DNA from: Gordonia hankookensis | Lineage (GTDB): Bacteria > Actinomycetota > Actinomycetes > Mycobacteriales > Mycobacteriaceae | Length of the DNA: 64,000 nt | Assembly: GCF_014673215.1 (NCBI RefSeq) | Contig: NZ_JACWMS010000002.1 | Span: 1,240,001 to 1,304,000 of the forward strand | Reading direction: 5' to 3' | Shown: positions 1 through 8,233 of the stretch, in pieces | Layout: every line of letters begins with the position of its first letter | Position numbering within the stretch: the first letter of the stretch is position 1 | Translations under genes and position numbers: made by a program | The notes under the pieces: model-generated | Told to the model about the DNA's origin: nothing | Databases searched by the model: none | What the model saw: only the letters and a program-made list of their open reading frames with translations

Positions 1-79
1 CCGCATACACGGAATCCTCGTTGTTCGAGCGGACCAGCCCACGGTCGCTTCGCGCGATATAGCGCAACACCAGTGTCAC
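1..79 (-). CDS. pstP: PstP serine/threonine protein phosphatase, 5' end only
   Basis: Only the first 26 codons are inside the window; the gene continues past the left edge. Translation from GTG at 79 contains RSDRGLVRSNNEDSVYA, the conserved N-terminus of the PP2C-family phosphatase PstP, with the early Asp of the metal-binding site. PstP reverses PknA/PknB phosphorylation in the control of cell-wall growth. Its GTG overlaps the stop codon of fhaB by four bases (GTGA), so the two are translationally coupled. The order pstP-fhaB-fhaA is conserved across Mycobacteriales. Confidence 0.9.
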   Translation of the reverse strand, partial: MTLVLRYIARSDRGLVRSNNEDSVYA

Positions 80-540
80 GGGCGCAGCTCGATCACGGTC
101 TTGCCGATGCGAATCGGGGTGCTGATGGGGACTTTGACGGCGGTCGTCACCTTGGACCGGTCGAGATAGGTGCCGTTGGTCGACCCCAGGTCCTCGACGT
201 ACCAGTCGTCACCGCGCCGCGACAGCCGAGCATGCCGCTCGGACGCATAGTCATCCGTCAGCACCAGCGTCGAGTCGTCGGCCCGGCCGAGCAGGACCGG
301 CTGGGTACCGAGAGTGATGCGGGTGTTGGCCAGCGCGCCATGCGTGACGACGAGGTAGCGCGCCGAGCCGCGGGCGGCCCGAGCCGACCGGTCACGCTTG
401 TCGCCCCGCGTGTAGCGCGCCAACCGACTCCCACCGGCGGTCGCGATATCGGCCCGAAGCGTGCGGATGACGGCGTAGACGAACAACCAGAGCAGCAGCA
501 AGAACCCGAATCGGGTCAGCTGCAGCACCAAGCCCTGCAT
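76..540 (-). CDS. fhaB: FhaB/FipA, membrane-anchored FHA-domain protein
   Basis: A 154-residue protein with one hydrophobic segment at about residues 10-27, followed by a basic linker and a C-terminal forkhead-associated domain (about 75-154). The FHA hallmarks are visible: LLGRADD, SERHARL and GSTNG, the residues that bind phosphothreonine. In mycobacteria the orthologue (FipA/FhaB) links Ser/Thr kinase signalling to division proteins. The position between pstP and fhaA supports the name. Confidence 0.93.
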   Translation of the reverse strand: MQGLVLQLTRFGFLLLLWLFVYAVIRTLRADIATAGGSRLARYTRGDKRDRSARAARGSARYLVVTHGALANTRITLGTQPVLLGRADDSTLVLTDDYASERHARLSRRGDDWYVEDLGSTNGTYLDRSKVTTAVKVPISTPIRIGKTVIELRP

Positions 541-722
541 TTACGTGTTCACCTCCAGCGCCATCGCCTCTCGCGGCCCACTCGTTCCACCCCGGGCGCC
601 TTGTCGTTGAAACGGACCCGACTGCATCTTATGGGCAGACGCTGATTTCGCCGACATTGAGATGTGACAGTTCAGTATCAACGCCCGGTCTCTCGCGGGA
701 GACCGGGTGGATGACGTGGGGA

Positions 723-1922
723 CTACTGGAACCGGACGGTGATGTCGGAATGCCCGACGCGGATACGGTCGCCGTCGGCGAGTTCCCAGCTGCTGACCTG
801 GAGGTCGTTGACCGTGGTGCCGTTGGTGGAGTTCAGATCGGTCAGCATCGCGGTGGAGCCATCCCAGCGGATCTCCACATGCCGGCGCGACACGCCGGTG
901 TCCGGCAGACGGAACTGTGCGTCCTGGCCGCGGCCGATGATGTTCGATCCGTCACGCAGCTGGAAGGTGCGGTTGCTGCCGTCTTCGAGCAGCAGGGTGA
1001 TCGCTGCCGGCGCGTAGCCCCCACCCGGCTGGGCATAACCCTGGTCATAGCCGCCCTGCTGGTAGCCGTACTGGGGCTGCTGGGCATAGCCCTGCTGGTA
1101 GTCGTAGCCGGGCTGCTGTGCGTATGCGGGGTCGTAGCCGCCCTGCTGGTAGCCCTGGTCGTAGCCGGGCTGCTGTGCATAGTTCTGGTCGTAGCCGCCC
1201 TGCTGGTAGCCCTGGTCGTAGCCGGGCTGTTGCGCATAGTTCTGGTCGTAGCCGCCTTGCTGGTAGCCCTGGTCGTAACCCTGCTGGCCGTACCCGGGCT
1301 GTCCGTATCCCTGCTGCGCGTAGGCCTGGTCATAGCCGGGCTGCTGGGCGTAACCCTGCTCGTAACCACCCTGCGGGTAGTCGTAGCCACCTTGCTGGCC
1401 ACCCTGGTCGTACGCCGGGTCGGTGCCCCTGCGCTGGTCGTATCCGGGGTTGTTGGTCATTTGTGGGGCTCCTACTTCTCGGTGTGCACGTTGTGGGTGC
1501 TGCTGTGCTGGTGGTCGTTGCGGACCGGGCGCGACAGGCCGCAGACGCGCATCCGGGTTCACCGCACCGCGGGCGCGGAATATACCCGTATGCAACGACG
1601 GCGACTGGTCGAACTCTACGACCACCCGGCCGTAGGTCTGCCAGCCATTGTCGGAGATGAAGTTCTCGAGATGCTTGGAGAACGTCTTGCGATTCAGTTC
1701 GTACTCGGCCGCGATCTGCTCGTAGTCGGTGGGACTGAACAACAACGTATAGCTGTTCGGAGCGAGGACTGCACCGTCGCCGAGGTCCTCGAGGGATTCC
1801 TCGGCCTCTCGCTGCAGTCCGTTCTCGATCTCCTGCGGGGCCACCTGGCCCCCGAAGACCCGTGCGAAGCCGTCGTCGACGGCGCCCTCGAGCTTGCGCT
1901 CAATACGCTGCAGAATGCCCAC
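723..1922 (-). CDS. fhaA: FhaA, FHA-domain protein with Tyr/Gln/Gly repeat linker
   Basis: A 399-residue protein. I start it at the GTG at 1922 because a GGGAGG ribosome site lies just upstream and the protein then begins [11 protein letters not shown], as in known FhaA proteins; an in-frame start 36 codons earlier lacks support. Residues 1-120 match the FhaA N-terminal domain (DUF3662). Residues about 155-305 are a low-complexity linker of Tyr, Gln, Gly and Asp. Residues about 308-399 are an FHA domain (IIGRGQ, SRRHVEI, LNSTNGT). FhaA is a phosphothreonine-reading partner of PknB substrates such as MviN in peptidoglycan synthesis. The linker is unusually repetitive, with tandem 19-residue units. 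Confidence 0.92.
   Translation of the reverse strand: MGILQRIERKLEGAVDDGFARVFGGQVAPQEIENGLQREAEESLEDLGDGAVLAPNSYTLLFSPTDYEQIAAEYELNRKTFSKHLENFISDNGWQTYGRVVVEFDQSPSLHTGIFRARGAVNPDARLRPVAPGPQRPPAQQHPQRAHREVGAPQMTNNPGYDQRRGTDPAYDQGGQQGGYDYPQGGYEQGYAQQPGYDQAYAQQGYGQPGYGQQGYDQGYQQGGYDQNYAQQPGYDQGYQQGGYDQNYAQQPGYDQGYQQGGYDPAYAQQPGYDYQQGYAQQPQYGYQQGGYDQGYAQPGGGYAPAAITLLLEDGSNRTFQLRDGSNIIGRGQDAQFRLPDTGVSRRHVEIRWDGSTAMLTDLNSTNGTTVNDLQVSSWELADGDRIRVGHSDITVRFQ
1144..1277. repeat. Tandem 57-bp repeats inside fhaA
   Basis: The 20-mer tgctggtagccctggtcgta recurs at 1144, 1201 and 1258, exactly 57 bases apart. There are two nearly identical full units and the start of a third, which then diverges. On the coding strand each unit encodes 19 residues of the Tyr/Gln/Gly linker ([10 protein letters not shown] and GYDQGYQ blocks). 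Multiples of three bases keep copy-number changes in frame. Confidence 0.9.
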
Positions 1923-2310
1923 CGGCGACCTCCCTTCGCGGCTCGGTTCCAGACGGCCATGGCGTGTCGCCGTGCGTATGGCCTTGATAGATGATACCGA
2001 TTGTGCCCATTGTGACGGGGTTCCCGTCAATGCAGCACCGCGCGCAACATCAGCACCACCGACGTCGTGCTCATCACCCTACCCGCCGATCCGGATGTGA
2101 CCAGCGCGTATACGCGTATTTCTGATCACGAATCGGGCTATTCAACTCGGCAAACGCGGGTGTATTCGGCCCACGCGTGCCGTCGACGACCCGCGTTGTG
2201 CCGCCAGACCCGCGTGACTGGCCACCAGGACGGGTGAGCGGCGCCGCCGACCGGTTTTACTTCCGCCCACCGGCCTTGCTATCGTCTTCCAGTCTCACGC
2301 AGACGGCCAC
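1923..2310. other. Intergenic region between fhaA and tRNA-Leu
   Basis: 388 bases without a gene I can support. It must hold the fhaA promoter (minus strand) and the tRNA promoter (plus strand). A 12-bp perfect palindrome, CGCGTATACGCG, lies at 2105-2116. A TATCGT box about 30 bases before the tRNA could be its -10 element. I see no conserved reading frame. Confidence 0.5.
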
Positions 2311-2396
2311 GGGCGAGTGGCGGAATGGCAGACGCGCTGGCTTCAGGTGCCAGTGTCCTTCGGGACGTGGGGGTTCAAGTCCCCCTTCGCCCACCA
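2311..2396 (+). tRNA. tRNA-Leu (anticodon CAG)
   Basis: An 86-base class II tRNA. The acceptor stem pairs GGGCGAG with TTCGCCC (one G-U pair), followed by discriminator A and an encoded CCA. The anticodon stem CTGGC/GCCAG encloses TTCAGGT, placing the anticodon CAG at 2344-2346. A long variable arm follows, and the T loop GTTCAAGTC is intact. It decodes CUG, a major leucine codon in this GC-rich genome. Confidence 0.97.
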
Positions 2397-2424
2397 CGAG
2401 CGGTTCAGCTCACAGCAGTACATC

Positions 2425-2458
2425 AGGTCAGGTTGCAGAAATGCGGCCTGGCCTTTTT
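2425..2458 (+). terminator. Intrinsic terminator of tRNA-Leu
   Basis: A 13-bp stem (2425-2437 with 2442-2454, including three G-U pairs) closed by a GAAA tetraloop and followed by a run of T. It begins 28 bases after the tRNA 3' end and points the same way. Confidence 0.85.
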
Positions 2459-2534
2459 CGTTCCCGAGTGCGCCGACAGCGCAGTGCGGCAAGACGAGCG
2501 CCTCCGCCGTCGACGGCTCGAATGATGATGTCCG

Positions 2535-3194
2535 TCAGGCGAGGACGTCGTGGTCGTAACCGCCGCTGGTGTCCTCGTGCGGCGTGGTCGGCTCGTCGGA
2601 CGAGGAGGACCCGCTGTCGTCGGTGTAGGTGTCGATGTGACCGTCACCGTCGGTGTCGTGCCCGTACGCGTCGGCCTGGCCGTCGTAGTCGGTGTCGACG
2701 GCGGAGGTGTCGAGGTGGCCGTCGCCGTCGGTGTCCATGGCCACCGCATCGATCTTGCCGTCGGCGTTGGTGTCCAGTGCGAGGGTGTCCGGGTCCCCGT
2801 CGCGGTCGGTGTCGGAGAGCACGGTGTCGGCCCGTCCGTCAACGTCGGTGTCGAGGGTCTGCGAGACGAGGCGACCGTTTTCGAGCGTGTCGACCTGGGT
2901 GACGTCACCCGACGCGTCGAGGTGAACGATCTGATCCGCCTGCCCGTCGCCGTCGACGTCCGAGGCCACCAGCACGCCACCGTCGGAATCCGAGACCGCT
3001 CTGGTGTCGAGCGTGCCGTCGCCGTCGGTGTCGGCGTCCACGAGGACGACGTTGCCTGCGCCGTCGTAGTGCACCTCGACCTCGTTGCCGTTCTTGTCGG
3101 TGGTGTGCACCACGGTGCGTGGCTCATCCGACGTGCCGTTCGGGGTGGTGGCGTTGTCGGGGCTGGTGGCGTTCGGGTTGGCATTACCGGACAT
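2535..3194 (-). CDS. Acidic protein with DxDxDG calcium-binding-type repeats
   Basis: A 219-residue, very acidic protein. From about residue 50 to 190 it consists of eight or nine tandem motifs of the form D-x-D-x-D-G-x-x-D (for example DTDGDGTLD, DVDGDGQAD, DTDRDGDPD, DTDGDGHLD). These resemble EF-hand loops and the calcium loops of thrombospondin type 3 repeats. The N-terminus is Asn/Thr/Pro-rich and the C-terminus Ser/Glu/Asp-rich. I see no signal peptide or membrane segment. The ATG is preceded by GAAAGG. It stands alone between tRNA-Leu and the copper oxidase. Calcium binding is inferred from the motif; the biological role is unknown. Confidence 0.8.
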   Translation of the reverse strand: MSGNANPNATSPDNATTPNGTSDEPRTVVHTTDKNGNEVEVHYDGAGNVVLVDADTDGDGTLDTRAVSDSDGGVLVASDVDGDGQADQIVHLDASGDVTQVDTLENGRLVSQTLDTDVDGRADTVLSDTDRDGDPDTLALDTNADGKIDAVAMDTDGDGHLDTSAVDTDYDGQADAYGHDTDGDGHIDTYTDDSGSSSSDEPTTPHEDTSGGYDHDVLA

Positions 3195-3410
3195 GGCGGT
3201 GGCCTTTCAACTCGGTGGGTGATCCTGTCGGGAGTCTGATGCAGCCCGATATGCGAGATGTTCCCGCCGATCTGCGCGGTGACGGTGTTCATTGTCCCGA
3301 CGGACCACCGGTGACGCGGCCCGCAGATGCGAAATCCATTTGATCGACCGACGCATGTCCACGCCGGTGGCGACCCACGACCGAGCCGGGTCCTCGACAA
3401 CCGGTTCCGC

Positions 3411-5258
3411 TTACCGGACCAGCCGATATCGCAACATCATGTCGTGGTCCTCGTGATCGAGGATGTGGCAGTGCCAGACGTACCCCTGCAGGTCGGTGGT
3501 GATCATCCGGTGTGCGGGCATCGCACCGGCGTGGTGGCCTCCGGACATGTGCGGCGCGACCGATCGGCCGTGGGCCGGTCGAATGCGCGAGTCGGTCGCG
3601 TCGGATGAGAAGACCGCGTCCGGATCGAAGCCGAGTTCGTCCGCCCGGGGGAACCGGACGAGGATCGAGGTCACGTGGCCGCCGTCGGCCCGCACCGTGT
3701 CCTTCCACCCGGCCTCCCACGCGGCGGCCGGTCGCATCGGCCCGGCGTAGAAGTTGCTCGGGTCCGGCGCCCACCGGGTTCCGATGGGCGGCTGCGGATT
3801 CGCCACCTGGTAGTCGACGGTGCGGAGGGGACGTCGCCCGAGGACCCGGAACATGATCAGGTGCAGATGGATCGGATGCGGGTCGGGCGTGATGTTGATG
3901 ATGTCCCAGCGCTCGACGGTGCCCTCCCGGGGCTTTTCGATCTGTGGATCGCTGAAGCGAAGATTGTTGAGCGACATGATCGCCGGCGGCAGGCGGACCT
4001 CGTAAGGCTGTGACACGGACACCCGTCGGATCACCTCGGGCCGGGCCGGGGGAGGGATCCGTGCCGGCCGATTGCGCCCACCGCGCAGGGCGGTCGGTAC
4101 CGGTCGCCGGTCGCCACGGCTCGTCCCGGCTGTGAACCGACAGAACCTCGACAACGCGACCTCGCCCAGCACGGCGGCCTGGAAGGGTGGGGTCAGATCG
4201 TTGCACAGCTCGACCGATTCACCGGGCGCCAGCGAACTGAAGTCCACCAGGATGTCGAATCGTTCGGCGGGCGCCACCAGGATGGAATGGCACCGCACCG
4301 GCTCGTTGAGCAGACCACCCTCGTTTCCGATCACCCAGAAACGCATGCGGTTGGAGAAGAACAGCCGCCAGACCGAGAACGACGCGGCGTTGATGAGGCG
4401 GAACCGGTACACCCCGCGGGCAACGGTCATCTTCGGCCACACCCGGCCGTTCACCACACCCCGATCGCCGACGGCTCCGCCTTCCCACAAGCCCTGCGGC
4501 ACTACGGGTGTGGATCGCAGACTCTGTCGGCCGTCCTCGTGAAAGACCTTCTCCTGCAGGATGAGTGGGATCTCATTCGGCCCGGACGGCAAACCGAGGG
4601 GGTTGTCGGCGCCGCCGGTGTCGTAGCCGTCGCGCAGAAAGTACATCCCGGTGAGGCCTGCGTAGACGTTGGCGCGGGTGATGCCCATCGCATGATCGTG
4701 ATACCAGAGATGCCCGGCCTCTTGACGATTCGGGTACTCCAACAGCGATGTGCCGTGGTGGGGCAGCAGCAGGCGTTGTGGATGCCCGTCGAACTGTGGG
4801 GGCGTGGCGCCGCCGTGCAGATGCAACGACGTGGGCGGGCTGCTCCGATAACTCTCGGAGACACCGTGGAGCGTGGTGTCGAGATCTGCGGCGAAGGTGT
4901 GCCTGCCGAGTTCGCTGCGGTAATGGAGAGTCGTCTGCTCGTCGACGTGGGCTTCGATCGTCGGGCCGTGATACGACTCGTCGTTGTAGCCCATCGCCGG
5001 TACCCGCGGCTGGTCTCGATGGAAACGCGTCGTCGTGGACCGCGCGACCATCTCGATAGGTTCGGTCGGCGATGACATGATCACCCTCGGCACCGGGAGA
5101 TCGTCGACGTACTTCTCCATCGGCGGCGAGTGGAAGATCGTCGGGTATGCCGGCGGCGGTGCGGGCTCAGCTGCTGCGCTACCTCGGCCGAGCCGGGCCG
5201 CTGCGGCGGCTGCCGCAGCTCCCACGAGTAGTTGCCGACGACCGATGTTCGCGCTCAC
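3411..5258 (-). CDS. Exported multicopper oxidase (CotA/phenoxazinone synthase-like)
   Basis: A 615-residue multicopper oxidase. The N-terminus has a Tat-type signal: Arg-Arg at residues 7-8, then an Ala-rich hydrophobic stretch and a Pro-rich linker. All four copper-ligand motifs are present: HLHGG (146-150), WYHDHA (185-190), HPIHLHL, and HCHILDHEDHDMM near the C-terminus with the type 1 Cys and an axial Met. Such enzymes couple one-electron oxidation of phenols, bilirubin-like compounds or metal ions to reduction of O2. The start is GTG with GGGGGA upstream. It is divergent from the MFS exporter gene. The substrate cannot be told from sequence. Confidence 0.92.
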   Translation of the reverse strand: MSANIGRRQLLVGAAAAAAAARLGRGSAAAEPAPPPAYPTIFHSPPMEKYVDDLPVPRVIMSSPTEPIEMVARSTTTRFHRDQPRVPAMGYNDESYHGPTIEAHVDEQTTLHYRSELGRHTFAADLDTTLHGVSESYRSSPPTSLHLHGGATPPQFDGHPQRLLLPHHGTSLLEYPNRQEAGHLWYHDHAMGITRANVYAGLTGMYFLRDGYDTGGADNPLGLPSGPNEIPLILQEKVFHEDGRQSLRSTPVVPQGLWEGGAVGDRGVVNGRVWPKMTVARGVYRFRLINAASFSVWRLFFSNRMRFWVIGNEGGLLNEPVRCHSILVAPAERFDILVDFSSLAPGESVELCNDLTPPFQAAVLGEVALSRFCRFTAGTSRGDRRPVPTALRGGRNRPARIPPPARPEVIRRVSVSQPYEVRLPPAIMSLNNLRFSDPQIEKPREGTVERWDIINITPDPHPIHLHLIMFRVLGRRPLRTVDYQVANPQPPIGTRWAPDPSNFYAGPMRPAAAWEAGWKDTVRADGGHVTSILVRFPRADELGFDPDAVFSSDATDSRIRPAHGRSVAPHMSGGHHAGAMPAHRMITTDLQGYVWHCHILDHEDHDMMLRYRLVR

Positions 5259-5486
5259 GCCTGCTCATCCCCCGGATCATTTACGTTCATTGAGACACCT
5301 GTGGAGAAGCTACTCGGCGTCTCGTCGCGCCCGACCGGGCGCACATCCTCGCGCTCCGTGAACCCTCCAGCCGCCATCCCCGGTGGTATGTTGCCCGCGA
5401 GTGACCATCGACAGAAGAACCTCAGGCCGGCAGTGCCTCTGCGGGCAGTGTCCGGCTCGGCCGAGTGCGTGACGGAGGGCTGTGTC

Positions 5487-7115
5487 ATGACCACCCCGAC
5501 GACCGATCCACAGACCGAGGACCGATCATCGTGGCTCCCGATGATCGGGCTGTTCCTGGCGCAGGTCCTGATGTCGTTCAACGTCGCCGCCCTCCCCGTG
5601 TCGCTCGGGGGCATGGTCAGCGATTTCGGCGTGGCCCCGACGGTCGCCAGTTCGACGATCGTCGTCTACGGACTCGCGGTCGCTGCTCTGGTCATGGTGG
5701 GCGCCAAGCTCGGGCAACGCATCGGCTGGGTGGTGCTCTTCCGCGTTGTGGTGGCCTCTTTCGCCTGTTCGGCGCTGTTGATGATCGTGTCGCCGACGGT
5801 CGGCTGGGCCATCGCGGGCCAGGCCCTGGCCGGCGCGTCAGCCGCGATCATCGTGCCCTCCCTGGTCGCCCTGATCGCCGAGAACTATCACGGGGATCAG
5901 CAGGCCACCGCCATCGGCTCGTTGGGATCGGCACGCGCGATCTCCGGCGTGAGCGCCTTCTTCATCGGTGGTGCGCTCGGCACCCTCGTCGGCTGGCGGC
6001 CGGTGTTCGGCATCGTCCTGGCACTCGCGGTGATCGTCTTCGCTTTCAGCTTCACCCTCCGGTCGAGCCGGGGGGACGCGAGCATCAAGATCGACCTCGT
6101 CGCCGCAGTGCTCATCGGTGCGGGCATCGTCCTGCTGACCCTCGGTTTCAACAACCTCAACGCATGGGGGGTCTTCTTCGCCGACCCCGGTGCACCGTTC
6201 GACCTGCTCGGGTTGTCACCCGCGCCGATCATGATCGTCATCGGAGTGGTGCTCGGTCAGACGTTCTTCCTGTGGACCAGGCGGCGCATGACGGAGGGCA
6301 AGGTCCCGTTGGTGGATCTGTCCGTACTCGCCCGTCCCAGCGAGCGAGCCGCTGTGTACGCGATGTTCATCGTGGTCTCGATGGAGGCGGCGATCAACTT
6401 CACGGTTCCCCTGTACATCCAGATCGTGCAGGGGCGCACGCCTTTTGACACCTCGCTCGCGATGATGCCGTTCAACTTGACCGTATTCGTCACCGCGACA
6501 CTCGTCGTGCGCATCTACAAGCGGTACTCGCCGCGTGTGATCGGCACCGTCTCGTTCATCCTCACCACGGTGGCCTTGTTGTGGCTCGCCTTCGTCGTCA
6601 CCAACAACTGGGAGACGATTCCGACGATCATCGGCCTGATCGTCTTCGGGATCGGGCAGGGTGCACTCGTCACCCTCGTGTTCAACGTCCTGGTGACGTC
6701 GGCACCCAAACGCCTCGCAGGCGATGTCGGCTCGATCCGTGGAACCACTCAGAACCTGGCATCCGCGGTGGGCACCGCCGTCATGGGAGCGTTGCTGGTG
6801 ACGATTCTGAGCTTCGGCGTCGGGCAGGCCGTCGTCGAGCATCCGCGGCTGCCGGAGTCCCTCGTCGCCCAGGTGGATCTGGACAACGTCAACTTCGTCA
6901 GCAACGACGAACTCCGTGACGTGCTCGAGGGAACCGATGCCACACCGGAGCAGGTGGACGCCGCGGTGTCGGTGAACGAGGACGTCCGCCTGCGCACCTT
7001 GAAGTTCGGGTTGCTGATCCTCGTCGCGCTGAGTGCCATCGCGATCTTGCCAGCGAGCCGGCTGCCGAACTACCGGAGGGAGGAGATCCCTGCCCCGGCC
7101 TCCGGTGCAGAATGA
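5487..7115 (+). CDS. MFS transporter, DHA2-type (14 TM) drug exporter family
   Basis: A 542-residue hydrophobic protein with about 14 membrane segments and a short polar N-terminus, as in the DHA2 drug:H+ antiporter family. I start it at the ATG at 5487, preceded by GGAGGG; the open frame extends further upstream without a better start. Its last codons overlap the start of the next gene by four bases (ATGA), so it forms a two-gene operon with the short-chain dehydrogenase. The divergent neighbour is the multicopper oxidase. The exported compound is unknown. Confidence 0.88.
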   Translation: MTTPTTDPQTEDRSSWLPMIGLFLAQVLMSFNVAALPVSLGGMVSDFGVAPTVASSTIVVYGLAVAALVMVGAKLGQRIGWVVLFRVVVASFACSALLMIVSPTVGWAIAGQALAGASAAIIVPSLVALIAENYHGDQQATAIGSLGSARAISGVSAFFIGGALGTLVGWRPVFGIVLALAVIVFAFSFTLRSSRGDASIKIDLVAAVLIGAGIVLLTLGFNNLNAWGVFFADPGAPFDLLGLSPAPIMIVIGVVLGQTFFLWTRRRMTEGKVPLVDLSVLARPSERAAVYAMFIVVSMEAAINFTVPLYIQIVQGRTPFDTSLAMMPFNLTVFVTATLVVRIYKRYSPRVIGTVSFILTTVALLWLAFVVTNNWETIPTIIGLIVFGIGQGALVTLVFNVLVTSAPKRLAGDVGSIRGTTQNLASAVGTAVMGALLVTILSFGVGQAVVEHPRLPESLVAQVDLDNVNFVSNDELRDVLEGTDATPEQVDAAVSVNEDVRLRTLKFGLLILVALSAIAILPASRLPNYRREEIPAPASGAE

Positions 7116-7963
7116 TGCCCATGCCATCCCTTTCCCTGACCAGCACGCTGATGGACCTCGTCCAGCGCCGTAGTCTCCTGCCCGGCGTCGTCGAGGACGT
7201 TCTCGCCGGCCCAGGGCGTGACATCACCGGCCTCACGATCGTGGTCACCGGCGCGTCGGCCGGGATCGGCCGGCAGGCCTCCACATTGCTCGCCGAGCGG
7301 GGCGCCCGCGTCATCGCGGTCGCTCGACGTGAGGACGAACTGCGCTCGCTGGCAGGGGAAACGGGCTGTTCCTACCGGACGTGCGATCTGTCCGACGAGA
7401 AAGCCATCGAAACCCTGGTGGCCGACCTCGTGGACGAGGAGGTGGACGTTCTCGTCAACAACGCGGGCCACTCGATCCGGCGGACGGTGTTCGATTCGGT
7501 CGATCGTCTGCACGACTACCAGCGCACGATGCAGCTCAACTACTTCGCGCCGGTGCAACTGACTCTGGGACTCTTGCCCGGCATGGTGGAACGGGGCCGC
7601 GGACAGTTCGTGAACGTCTGCACATGGGGGATCATGGCGAACACATTCCCCCGCTTCTCGGCCTACGCGGCGTCCAAGAACGCGCTCGCCATCTTCGGCC
7701 GCAGCCTCAACGCCGAGAACGCACATCCCGGCGTGCGCGCGACCAACGTGCTGTATCCCTTGGTGCGCACCGAGATGATCGCGCCCACTGCCGAATACGA
7801 CGACGTGCATGCGCTCGGTGTGGACGAGGCGGGCCGCTGGATCCTTCGCGCGGTGACGCATCAGCCCACCGACGTCGCGCCGGCCGCCCTGCGCGCGATC
7901 CTTCCCGCGATCGACTATTTCACCCCGACGACGGCCGACCGCGCGATCGCATCACTCACCTGA
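7112..7963 (+). CDS. Short-chain dehydrogenase/reductase (SDR)
   Basis: A 283-residue classical SDR with the NAD(P) motif TGASAGIG (46-53), NNAGH (116-120) and the catalytic YAASK (Tyr185, Lys189). Where most family members have Ser before the Tyr, this protein reads NVCTWG, so a Thr (171) probably takes the Ser position. It has a roughly 40-residue N-terminal extension before the Rossmann fold. The start overlaps the MFS stop codon (ATGA), implying coupled translation. A second Met lies three codons in. Confidence 0.88.
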   Translation: MMPMPSLSLTSTLMDLVQRRSLLPGVVEDVLAGPGRDITGLTIVVTGASAGIGRQASTLLAERGARVIAVARREDELRSLAGETGCSYRTCDLSDEKAIETLVADLVDEEVDVLVNNAGHSIRRTVFDSVDRLHDYQRTMQLNYFAPVQLTLGLLPGMVERGRGQFVNVCTWGIMANTFPRFSAYAASKNALAIFGRSLNAENAHPGVRATNVLYPLVRTEMIAPTAEYDDVHALGVDEAGRWILRAVTHQPTDVAPAALRAILPAIDYFTPTTADRAIASLT

Positions 7964-8048
7964 CTCCGGCGGCATGTCTGCGAGAGAGATTGCGGTACAG
8001 CGATTTACAGACCAATGGCGAACCACGTTGTTGCTCGACGTGACTTGT

Positions 8049-8114
8049 TCACCACAGGAAGCCGCCGACAGCTCGGAGAATGTTGATGACCAACTCTGAG
8101 ATCAGACCGAACAT
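8049..8114 (-). CDS. 21-residue hydrophobic peptide (small ORF)
   Basis: A short frame encodes MFGLISELVINILRAVGGFL plus a final Trp. It begins with ATG eight bases after a very strong ribosome site (GGAGGGAGG) and has a well-spaced promoter upstream. The peptide is mostly hydrophobic with one Glu and one Arg spaced to give an amphipathic helix, reminiscent of small membrane-active peptides. It lies downstream of the ABC importer operon on the same strand, and convergent with the SDR gene. I recognise no family. The ribosome site and promoter are the main evidence that it is real. Confidence 0.55.
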   Translation of the reverse strand: MFGLISELVINILRAVGGFLW

Positions 8115-8153
8115 AAGGGACACCTCCCTCCGGCTCGTCGCGCCGAAGACCCA

Positions 8154-8182
8154 AGTGTAATCCAGATCACACCTGCCGTCGA
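8154..8182 (-). promoter_or_regulatory. Predicted sigma-70-type promoter for the 21-residue peptide
   Basis: Reading the minus strand, -35 TCGACG (8177-8182) and -10 TACACT (8154-8159) are separated by 17 bases. The expected start would give a leader of about 30 bases before the GGAGGGAGG site and ATG at 8114. Confidence 0.5.
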
Positions 8183-8233
8183 CGCTGTTCGGTCAACCGG
8201 ATGACGACGGAATCATTAGCGGTACAAACGAGT

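Noticed and set aside
657..1994. A long plus-strand open frame of 445 codons opposite fhaA
   Set aside because: It mirrors the repeat-rich fhaA gene and encodes runs of Leu/Val/Ala produced by the complementary repeats. fhaA has domains, a ribosome site and conserved gene order.
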